Shown here: piece by piece, positions 1 to 4,167 of the stretch
Numbering within the stretch: position 1 is the first letter of the stretch
How the letters are laid out: each line of letters starts with the position of its first letter
Source of the DNA: Peptoniphilus sp034090345
GTDB taxonomy: Bacteria > Bacillota > Clostridia > Tissierellales > Peptoniphilaceae
Length of the DNA stretch: 7,595 nt
NCBI RefSeq assembly: GCF_034090345.1
Contig: NZ_JAXDSS010000039.1
Location: 1-7,595 of the forward strand
Reading direction: 5' to 3'
Program-made: the position numbers and the translations under genes
The notes under the pieces: model-generated
What the model was told of the DNA's origin: nothing
Seen by the model: the letters and a program-made list of their open reading frames with translations, nothing else
The model's database searches: none

Positions 1-150
1 CAGATTTGGAAACAAATTAGGACTATGGGATTTAAAAATGAATTTTTCCACACATTATCAGACGTAGTGGATAGGTTGTGTGAAACGATAAATAAATTAA
101 CAAAAGAGATGGTTAAAAGTATCTCCAATAGGGATTGGTTATATATCTAG
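1..150 (+). pseudogene. IS630-family transposase, C-terminal fragment
   Basis: The first frame is open from the window edge to a TAG at 148-150 and encodes 49 residues beginning QIWKQIRTMGF and ending SISNRDWLYI. The run IWKQIRTMGFKNEFF followed by a VVDRLCETINKLT segment is typical of the extreme C-terminus of IS630-family (DDE, Tc1/mariner-like) transposases, just after the catalytic Glu region (usually NPIEKxW). The catalytic residues would lie left of the window. The stop overlaps the last codons of the ISL3 transposase on the other strand, so the two elements are joined here. I cannot tell whether the missing part is intact upstream, so it may be a complete gene cut only by the window edge. 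Family assignment is from recognition of the C-terminal pattern. Confidence 0.75.
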
Positions 151-1344
151 ATTTAATAGGATAATAGTATTACATGAAAACATAATTCTTTTTCTAAACA
201 AGTCAAAATTTCTCATACCAAAACAATTTCTCTTTAAGGTCTTTATCTTAGTATGAGTTCCTTCAAGAGGACCATTTGACCAAGAGTAATCAAATGAATT
301 ACATATCTCATCAAACCAGTTATTAAAAGCAGTGATACAAGATTTAAATTCTTTTAATTTTGATTCATCTGCTCTTTTTATCCATTCTCTTAAAGCTTTT
401 TTAGCTCTAGTTTTGTTTGGCTGACTAAGTACATACTGGTAGAACAACTCTTTTAACTTGTATGCTTCTTTTAATTCCTTGTTCAGTTCAATCATAAGTG
501 ATACTTCATTAGCTTGTTCTGAAGTTAGCTTAGAGGCAGGTTTTGTAATTAAACTCTTACTTCTTTTAAAATATTTCCTAAGCTTTGATGATATATCCTT
601 TTGTATTCTCTTTCTAACATTTTCTAATGCCCAGGAAACTTGTCTTATGAAGTGGTACCTATCTATGATATGTATTGCGTTTTTAAAGAATGATTTCTTA
701 ACTGATTTAAATGCTTTAGACATATCACTTACAAAGAATTTTACTTTGTTTCTTTCTTTGTTTGGTATCTTTTCAAAGTACCCATACAATGTATTCTTAT
801 CTCTTGATGGTAAGATATCTATGATAGAGTGTTTAGATCCATTAAGAAGAGAAGTCTGATACTTAATATTTCCACTGTCTCCTTTAAATTCATCTATACA
901 TAATACTTCTGATAGCCTATCTCTAGAAGCACTTAAACAATTTAAAATTCTAAGAACAGTATTTGAAGAAACATTATACCTATTAGCAATAGAAGATATA
1001 GAATAAAGCTCATCAAACTCAGAAACAATAGCACAAACAAGCCTAGTAGTTATAGTATGACCTTTGGCAATAAAATCAAGCTCTCTTTCAAAACGACAAC
1101 CACAAGACTTACAATCATACCTAGTTTTCTTTAAGAAAATCAAAGATTTCTTACCTCGGATGTGAGTATCCCTAATCTTTTGAATTCTATGATCATGAAC
1201 CCAAATCTTTTTAGAACCACAATGAGGACAAGCATTCATCTTTGTAACAGACGCATTGATATGAACAAAGTCATTATCTTCAGTCAAACTATTAAAAACT
1301 ACATCTTTAAAACCTAACAAATTCATGATATTATTATTTTGCAC
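139..1344 (-). CDS. ISL3-family transposase (full-length, altered C-terminus)
   Basis: This is a 401-residue DDE transposase that catalyses movement of the surrounding ISL3 element. An N-terminal zinc-binding region has C39-x2-C42 and C78-x2-C81-x-C83. A helix-turn-helix lies at about residues 113-135 (SIANRYNVSSNTVLRIL). The catalytic triad is readable as D151 (CIDEF), D207 (VSDMSKAF) and E361 (NGPLEG), followed by the conserved KIKTLKRNCFGMRNF tail. Length fits the family (about 400-430). The start is GTG at 1342-1344, chosen because AGGAGG (1354-1359) lies 9 nt upstream; an ATG six codons later has no well-spaced site. The last ten residues (NTIILLNLDI) replace the short end seen in the second copy and run into the IS630 fragment, so the natural 3' end of the element is lost. 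Catalytic residues look intact, but without a left end the copy is probably not mobile by itself. Confidence 0.93.
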   Translation of the reverse strand: MQNNNIMNLLGFKDVVFNSLTEDNDFVHINASVTKMNACPHCGSKKIWVHDHRIQKIRDTHIRGKKSLIFLKKTRYDCKSCGCRFERELDFIAKGHTITTRLVCAIVSEFDELYSISSIANRYNVSSNTVLRILNCLSASRDRLSEVLCIDEFKGDSGNIKYQTSLLNGSKHSIIDILPSRDKNTLYGYFEKIPNKERNKVKFFVSDMSKAFKSVKKSFFKNAIHIIDRYHFIRQVSWALENVRKRIQKDISSKLRKYFKRSKSLITKPASKLTSEQANEVSLMIELNKELKEAYKLKELFYQYVLSQPNKTRAKKALREWIKRADESKLKEFKSCITAFNNWFDEICNSFDYSWSNGPLEGTHTKIKTLKRNCFGMRNFDLFRKRIMFSCNTIILLNLDI

Positions 1345-1410
1345 TTATATGCACCTCCTAAATTTGGTTTTACTTATTTTAAGTTTAGGACTAAATGCAT
1401 ATAAGTGCAA
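1339..1410 (-). promoter_or_regulatory. Transposase leader: inverted repeat covering the start codon
   Basis: A perfect 15-bp inverted repeat, TTGCACTTATATGCA at 1339-1353 and its complement at 1396-1410, flanks the transposase ribosome binding site. The GTG start (1342-1344) lies inside the gene-proximal arm. A nested pair CCTAAA/TTTAGG (1384-1389 with 1357-1362, minus-strand reading) abuts the AGGAGG. RNA that includes the distal arm could fold so that the start codon is paired and the Shine-Dalgarno sits next to an inner stem. Folding is inferred from complementarity, not computed. Confidence 0.7.
1382..1410 (-). promoter_or_regulatory. Possible transposase promoter
   Basis: On the minus strand TTGCAC (1410-1405) is followed after 17 nt by TAAACT (1387-1382), a fair -35 and a weak -10 (4 of 6 matches to TATAAT). 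Transcription would start near 1375, inside the distal arm side of the leader repeat, so that arm would be left out of the native mRNA. The weak -10 keeps confidence low. Confidence 0.35.
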
Positions 1411-1419
1411 TTTTTTATA

Positions 1420-1458
1420 CAAAAATATCTGTTAGAGATTTACTCCCCAACAGATATT
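1420..1458 (-). terminator. Terminator-like hairpin at the ISL3 tip
   Basis: AATATCTGTT at 1424-1433 and AACAGATATT at 1449-1458 are perfect complements. In minus-strand reading the stem is followed by a run of five T (1425-1421, partly shared with the stem). The 15-nt loop contains a further short GGAG/CTCT pairing. This would stop transcription entering the element from the 1591-2359 operon side. It overlaps the terminal inverted repeat, so it may also simply be part of the transposase binding site. Confidence 0.5.
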
Positions 1459-1466
1459 ATAGAGCC
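1443..1466 (-). repeat. ISL3 right terminal inverted repeat
   Basis: In minus-strand reading the end is GGCTCTAT, eight variable bases, TTGGGGAG. The left end of the second ISL3 copy at 3553-3576 has the same two octamers with the same spacing in the opposite orientation, which defines both as terminal inverted repeats of related elements. The element ends at 1466. Confidence 0.85.
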
Positions 1467-1489
1467 GTATAAAATAAAATATCGAACAC

Positions 1490-1533
1490 AAAAAAGACCT
1501 ATTAGTATTTCGATTTGAAGTACCAATAGGTTT
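1490..1533 (-). terminator. Intrinsic terminator of the thioredoxin-like/membrane protein operon
   Basis: In minus-strand reading, CCTATTGGTACTTC (1530-1517) pairs with GAAATACTAATAGG (1511-1498) over 14 positions with one G-U pair and one mismatch, a 5-nt loop, and six T directly after a GTC/GTT flank (1495-1490). It lies about 60 nt beyond the stop at 1591. Form and position fit a Rho-independent terminator for the two-gene minus-strand operon. Confidence 0.85.
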
Positions 1534-1590
1534 AGATAGCTTATTTCAATTTAATGTGTTAATTTATTTTTATCTGATACTAAATTTATA

Positions 1591-1923
1591 TCACTTTTTG
1601 AATACCTTTTTTAAATATAAAGATACTAAAATCCCTGTTATAAAGAAAATTATACTTATGTAACTAGAAGGGTTACCTTCAAAAAAATAATAAATAAAAA
1701 ATATATTCCAGGCTAATGGAAATAATAAAATATACCACCAATATAATTTCTTATTATTATAAACCCATGGCATTAAAATTAGTGTGGGAAAGCAGAATGG
1801 ACTAAGTATATAATAATTTAATTCCGCTAAAAATCCATATAATTGAGATGTGCCTACAAAAAGGATTGGAATACAAGCTATTATTGTTAATATAAGTGAA
1901 ATCGTAAATATTTTATTTTTCAT
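1591..1923 (-). CDS. Small four-helix membrane protein, function unknown
   Basis: The 110-residue hydrophobic protein is not one I recognise. Membrane segments can be read at about residues 5-24, 36-54, 60-80 and 88-106, with a basic C-terminal end (LKKVFKK), and no soluble domain of any size. The ATG at 1921-1923 has AGGAGG at 1933-1938, 9 nt upstream, and the start overlaps the end of the thioredoxin-like gene by 11 bases, so the two are very likely translated from one mRNA. A terminator follows. Small multi-pass proteins in such places are often immunity proteins or partners of a redox or export protein, but nothing in the sequence proves either role here. Confidence 0.75.
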   Translation of the reverse strand: MKNKIFTISLILTIIACIPILFVGTSQLYGFLAELNYYILSPFCFPTLILMPWVYNNKKLYWWYILLFPLAWNIFFIYYFFEGNPSSYISIIFFITGILVSLYLKKVFKK

Positions 1924-2359
1924 TTGAAATATCCTCCTGTTTTAATAATATTTTTTCATTCTTATTCAAAACTAAAATTGAAGGTATACTATCAATATCT
2001 AAATCCTTCAGTATATTTAAATACTCTTTCTTTTTAAAGTCTGACTCCTTTATGTCTTCAACATCATAATAATAAGAATTATAATGTTGTTTTTTATATT
2101 TATCGTTAATGACCTTAATCTTTTTTATATTATTTATACAATCAGGACATGTCTTTCTTCCGATAAATATTAAATGTTTTCCATCATTATTCTTTATAGT
2201 TTCAACAAATTTTTCCGTACTTATATTTGTGAAATTTGAAGTTACTATTCTTGTATATAAAACTTCTTTGATTTGCAAGCTTATATTTGTTCTGAATTCT
2301 AAAGCTAATTTAAAACAAATTAGTAGAACAAAGAGCATTACCAACTTATTTTTTTTCAT
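1913..2359 (-). CDS. Membrane-anchored thioredoxin-like protein (CPDC), bacteriocin-accessory type
   Basis: This 148-residue protein has an N-terminal hydrophobic segment (about residues 6-22, preceded by KKNK) that acts as a signal or anchor, then a thioredoxin-like domain. The active-site motif is FIGRKTCPDC with cysteines C71 and C74; the cis-proline position is P126 (DSIPSILV). The IGRxTCPxC form resembles the PedC/BrcD bacteriocin transport accessory group of thioredoxin-like proteins, which are thought to help disulfide formation in exported peptides. The domain should face outside the membrane. The ATG at 2357-2359 has GAGGTGG at 2364-2370. It is first in a two-gene operon with the overlapping membrane protein and is divergent from the cysteine-rich phospholipase-like gene, a plausible substrate. 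Family call is good for the fold, moderate for the subgroup. Confidence 0.8.
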   Translation of the reverse strand: MKKNKLVMLFVLLICFKLALEFRTNISLQIKEVLYTRIVTSNFTNISTEKFVETIKNNDGKHLIFIGRKTCPDCINNIKKIKVINDKYKKQHYNSYYYDVEDIKESDFKKKEYLNILKDLDIDSIPSILVLNKNEKILLKQEDISNEK

Positions 2360-2375
2360 AAAACCACCTCAATTT

Positions 2376-2409
2376 TTTATTTTATGATATAATTATATCA
2401 TAAAATAAA
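2376..2409. promoter_or_regulatory. 34-bp perfect palindrome with opposed promoters
   Basis: The sequence from 2376 reads TTTATTTTATGATATAA and is followed by its exact reverse complement to 2409, centred between 2392 and 2393. It fills the space between the divergent starts at 2359 and 2421, with each gene's ribosome binding site just outside. It contains TGATATAAT, an extended -10, on the plus strand (2385-2393) and by symmetry on the minus strand (2400-2392), so the two promoters overlap. No convincing -35 boxes are visible. It could also be an operator for a dimeric regulator. Confidence 0.65.
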
Positions 2410-2420
2410 GGAGGTCACTT

Positions 2421-3002
2421 ATGAAGAAATCACTTAAAAGAATTGTTTTAGTTGCTTTTTGTATTTTGTTTGTTGCTCCCATTAATCTTTTTGCCAATTC
2501 ACTACTGGAATACGAGTTTGAAAAAGATTATAAACAAGCACAAAAGTACATAAAAATTGTCCATAGCAATGGAAGCTCTTTTCTGCTTTTCGATGAAGAA
2601 AGTGCGCGCATAAATGAAGAATCTGAGGATATACTTGAAATAGGCAGAGACCTTGTTGGTATTTCTATAAATTGCAATAATGACAAAATAAATCAAACCT
2701 CAAGTAACTCTAACCATATGCTTAGGGCATATAAATTTGGCTACAAAATATGGGGGAATTATTGTGGACCTGGAATCTCTGGGATGGACTTTAGCCAAGA
2801 TCCTAAGGATGGTTTAGATAGAGCATGTATGGCACATGACAAATGCTATGGGAAATACGGTTACTTCAAATGTAGTTGTGATAATACTCTAATAGCCACT
2901 ATAAATAATAGTTGGAGATACTGGAGCGACGATGCCGCTAAAAAGGGTCTAACTATTAGAAACTTTTTCAGAGATTACATGTCTAAAACTTGTCATTCTT
3001 GA
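2421..3002 (+). CDS. Secreted phospholipase A2-like protein
   Basis: The 193-residue precursor has a clear signal peptide (KK, hydrophobic core 8-20, likely cleavage after A25 in INLFA-NS). An N-terminal region of unknown role (about 26-105) precedes a phospholipase A2 core: calcium-loop motif GNYCGPG (residues 112-118), active-site helix ACMAHDKCY with H139-D140, and a second acidic position D154 in KCSCDNTL. Cysteines 115, 136, 142, 151, 153 and 191 suit a disulfide-stabilised exported enzyme. PLA2 releases fatty acid from the sn-2 position of phospholipids using Ca2+ and the His/Asp pair; all required residues are present. AAGGAGG (2408-2414) is 6 nt before the ATG. The next secreted gene follows after 23 bases. 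Target membranes (host, rival or own) cannot be deduced. Fold call is firm; enzymatic activity is inferred. Confidence 0.88.
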   Translation: MKKSLKRIVLVAFCILFVAPINLFANSLLEYEFEKDYKQAQKYIKIVHSNGSSFLLFDEESARINEESEDILEIGRDLVGISINCNNDKINQTSSNSNHMLRAYKFGYKIWGNYCGPGISGMDFSQDPKDGLDRACMAHDKCYGKYGYFKCSCDNTLIATINNSWRYWSDDAAKKGLTIRNFFRDYMSKTCHS

Positions 3003-3011
3003 TTATAGAAA

Positions 3012-3017
3012 GTGAGG
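3012..3017 (+). promoter_or_regulatory. Ribosome binding site fixing the start at 3026
   Basis: GTGAGG lies 8 nt before the ATG at 3026-3028, which opens directly onto a signal peptide (MIKKNLGVLL). The in-frame ATG at 2990 lies inside the preceding gene, lacks a comparable site, and would add twelve residues before the signal peptide. Confidence 0.7.
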
Positions 3018-3025
3018 TTTTTGCA

Positions 3026-3520
3026 ATGATCAAAAAAAATTTAGGCGTATTGCTTATAACATTAATTATGCTGTTTCCCAATTCTTCTTTTGCTATGGAA
3101 GTTTTTGAAAACGTAAATTCACAAGAACTATTTAATCTCGAAGCCCAAAATAGACCTAGTAATTATAAGCAGCATGTCGTACTGGATGAAACTATTTATG
3201 ATGTATATAATATTTACAAAAATGCGAGTCTCACAGTTCCACAAGTTCTTTTAGATTCTGTATATTTAAATATTTTTGTGGAAAATGTAGGTAATACTCG
3301 AATAGACTGTGTTATTAGAAATGGCTACAATGTACTTTCTGAAGAAACAATACAACCTAAATCTAATAAAGTTTTTAGAGTTAATTACAGAGATCTTATA
3401 TCTGGAGCAAACACATCATTTAACAATTATAATTTTAGTATTAAATTAAATTGTGATAATCCTGGGAATTCAAAAATTTCCGCACATGTTAGAGCCGCAT
3501 ATTATGTTAGATACAAGTAA
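3026..3520 (+). CDS. Secreted protein of unknown function, partner of the phospholipase-like gene
   Basis: I do not recognise this 164-residue protein. It has a signal peptide (MIKK, hydrophobic core to about residue 18, probable cleavage after SFA at 23). The mature part is about 141 residues, rich in short alternating hydrophobic stretches (LNIFVENV, VFRVNYRDL, YNFSIKLNC, AHVRAAYYVRY), which suggests an all-beta fold. It has only two cysteines, C95 and C143, which could form one disulfide. It follows the phospholipase-like gene by 23 bases with its own ribosome binding site and no promoter between, so the two are probably co-transcribed. An inhibitor, a second subunit, or a surface-binding partner of the phospholipase are all possible. 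A longer form starting at 2990 (176 residues) is less likely. Confidence 0.8.
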   Translation: MIKKNLGVLLITLIMLFPNSSFAMEVFENVNSQELFNLEAQNRPSNYKQHVVLDETIYDVYNIYKNASLTVPQVLLDSVYLNIFVENVGNTRIDCVIRNGYNVLSEETIQPKSNKVFRVNYRDLISGANTSFNNYNFSIKLNCDNPGNSKISAHVRAAYYVRYK

Positions 3521-3552
3521 TTTATAAGTAATTCTTATGATTAGTTAATTTT

Positions 3553-3576
3553 GGCTCTATGTCAAATATTGGGGAG
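3553..3576 (+). repeat. ISL3 left terminal inverted repeat
   Basis: The sequence is GGCTCTAT, then GTCAAATA, then TTGGGGAG; the two octamers match the right end of the first ISL3 copy (1443-1466) in inverted orientation. This marks the insertion point only 32 bases after the stop of the secreted-protein gene. Confidence 0.85.
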
Positions 3577-3600
3577 GCTCATTAATACGAGTCTCTCTTA
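3571..3600 (+). terminator. Hairpin at the ISL3 left end, possible terminator for the secreted-protein operon
   Basis: GAGGCTC (3574-3580) pairs with GAGTCTC (3589-3595) over 7 positions including one G-U, with an 8-nt loop; neighbouring G and T/C bases could lengthen it to about ten. A T-rich stretch (CTTATTATTT) follows. The two-gene plus-strand operon has no better terminator before the element, only a weak ATAAG/CTTAT pairing at about 3523-3537. The T-tract is interrupted, so the call is tentative. Confidence 0.4.
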
Positions 3601-3683
3601 TTATTTAAAAATCAACACATAGCAGCTAAAATAGATCCTAAACCAAAATAAACCAAAAACCACTAAAAATAAACATAGCAAAC

Positions 3684-3701
3684 AAAACTCCTAGGAGTTT
3701 T
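3684..3701. terminator. 18-bp palindrome, possible bidirectional terminator in the ISL3 remnant
   Basis: AAAACTCCTAGGAGTTTT is a perfect palindrome able to form a 7-bp stem with a CTAG loop on either strand, ending in TTTT both ways. It lies 28 bases beyond the transposase fragment stop, where a transposase terminator would be expected. Confidence 0.45.
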
Positions 3702-3728
3702 CAAAAATTTTCATATTTTTTTTACCAA

Positions 3729-4019
3729 CTATTTACAAGAAAGCATAATTCGCTTTCTAAACAAATTAAAATTTTTCATACCAAAACAATTTCTCTTTAA
3801 AGTCTTTATCTTAGTATGTGGCCCTTCAAGAGGACCATTAGACCAAGGATAATCAAAAGAACTACATATCTCATCAAACCAATTATTAAAAGCAGTAATA
3901 CAAGAACTAAATTCCTTTAAACCGGATTCTTCAGCCCTTCTTATCCATTCATTTAAACACTTTTCAGCCCTCTTTTTAGTAGGTTGAGCAAGAACATATT
4001 GATAGAACAATTCTTTTAA
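3729..4019 (-). pseudogene. ISL3-family transposase, C-terminal fragment
   Basis: The fragment matches residues 298-391 of the intact transposase at 139-1344, including the catalytic Glu in NGPLEG and the KIKTLKRNCFGMKNF tail, and then ends naturally in MLSCK. The first two catalytic aspartates, the helix-turn-helix and the zinc region are absent. The frame stays open a few codons beyond 4019 but without similarity, and TTG at 4008-4010 codes for an internal Leu of the family, so no functional start is present. About 17 differences in 92 residues separate it from the intact copy. It is a dead remnant. Confidence 0.9.
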
Positions 4020-4039
4020 ATAGAAGAAATAGAAAAATT

Positions 4040-4059
4040 GGCTCTATAATATTCTGTTA
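4040..4059 (+). repeat. Isolated ISL3 end-like sequence, inverted relative to the remnant
   Basis: GGCTCTATAATATTCTGTT matches the transposase-start-side end of the first ISL3 copy (GGCTCTATAATATCTGTT in element orientation) with one extra T, then diverges. Here it points into the topA side, whereas the adjacent remnant would need the reverse complement. It may be the stub of a third element or the product of a local rearrangement. Confidence 0.5.
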
Positions 4060-4075
4060 TTGTTATTTGATTTAA

Positions 4076-4101
4076 ACAACTTATATTTAAAATTAAGTTG
4101 T
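4076..4101. promoter_or_regulatory. Inverted repeat overlapping the topA -35 box
   Basis: ACAACTTA (4076-4083) and TAAGTTGT (4094-4101) are perfect complements separated by 10 A/T bases. The right arm covers the first four bases of the predicted -35 hexamer, a position suited to an operator, though an 8-bp AT-rich repeat can arise by chance. Confidence 0.3.
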
Positions 4102-4126
4102 ATGAATTTATGTAGTTTGATATGAT
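4098..4126 (+). promoter_or_regulatory. Predicted sigma-A promoter for topA
   Basis: TTGTAT (4098-4103) and TATGAT (4121-4126) are separated by 17 bases, a good housekeeping promoter. Transcription would begin near 4133, giving a leader of about 35 bases to the TTG start at 4168. The promoter lies beyond the ISL3 remnants, so topA keeps its own control despite the insertions. Confidence 0.65.
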
Positions 4127-4167
4127 GAATAAAGAGATTAAGAAAATACTTAGAGGGAAGTGTTGAT

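Larger units (their letters stand above)
151..1466 (-). mobile_element. ISL3-family insertion sequence, left end missing
   Basis: The element is read on the minus strand. Its right end is at 1466, where the reverse complement reads GGCTCTAT-N8-TTGGGGAG, matching the left end of the second ISL3 copy (3553-3576) at 16 fixed positions. The left boundary is approximate: similarity to the second copy fades near 160-170, and positions 1-150 are IS630 sequence. By comparison with the second copy, about 170 bp between transposase stop and left end should exist and are absent. No 8-bp target duplication can be tested because one end is missing. Confidence 0.85.
1467..3552. other. Accessory gene module bounded by ISL3 ends
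   Basis: Four genes in two divergent pairs lie exactly between the right end of one ISL3 element (1466) and the left end of another (3553). The module holds an intrinsic terminator for the minus-strand pair and a palindromic divergent promoter region, and no recognisable housekeeping gene. The 124 bases between the ISL3 end and the gene ending at 1591 contain only the terminator and AT-rich spacer. The eight bases inside the two ends (1467-1474 and 3545-3552) differ, so there is no target-duplication evidence for single-step insertion. Confidence 0.6.
3553..4019 (-). mobile_element. ISL3-family element remnant, right part deleted
   Basis: The remnant keeps its left inverted repeat, about 150 bases of non-coding left end, and the last quarter of the transposase. 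Similarity to the first copy stops near 4019 (after the codons for LKELFYQ). The transposase segment is about 80% identical in protein to the first copy, so this is a different ISL3 lineage and not a recent duplicate. The non-coding part, 3577-3728, holds two hairpins listed separately and nothing that looks coding. Confidence 0.85.

Noticed and set aside
458..859. Open frame of 133 codons on the plus strand
   Set aside because: It lies antisense inside the ISL3 transposase, which has full family motifs; the low-complexity Leu/Phe/Ser-rich product has no recognisable feature.
1339..1458. CRISPR or direct-repeat array
   Set aside because: The repeats here are inverted and single pairs belonging to the ISL3 leader and tip; no regularly spaced direct repeats are seen anywhere in the window.
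2109..2387. Open frame of 92 codons on the plus strand
   Set aside because: It is antisense to the thioredoxin-like gene and runs into the palindromic promoter region; no ribosome binding site or domain.
2376..2409. Palindrome as an intrinsic bidirectional terminator
   Set aside because: It lies upstream of both divergent genes, has almost no G/C in the stem, and contains promoter-like elements in both directions.
2502..2696. Open frame of 64 codons on the minus strand
   Set aside because: Antisense to the phospholipase-like gene, with no ribosome binding site or recognisable feature.
2990..3028. Earlier ATG at 2990 as start of the second secreted protein
   Set aside because: It overlaps the phospholipase-like gene, lacks a spaced ribosome binding site, and puts a non-signal stretch before a well-formed signal peptide that begins at 3026.
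1467..3552. Target-site duplication proving a single composite transposition
   Set aside because: The octamers inside the two ISL3 ends (GTATAAAA and TTAATTTT) do not match, and the outer ends are missing, so no duplication can be shown.
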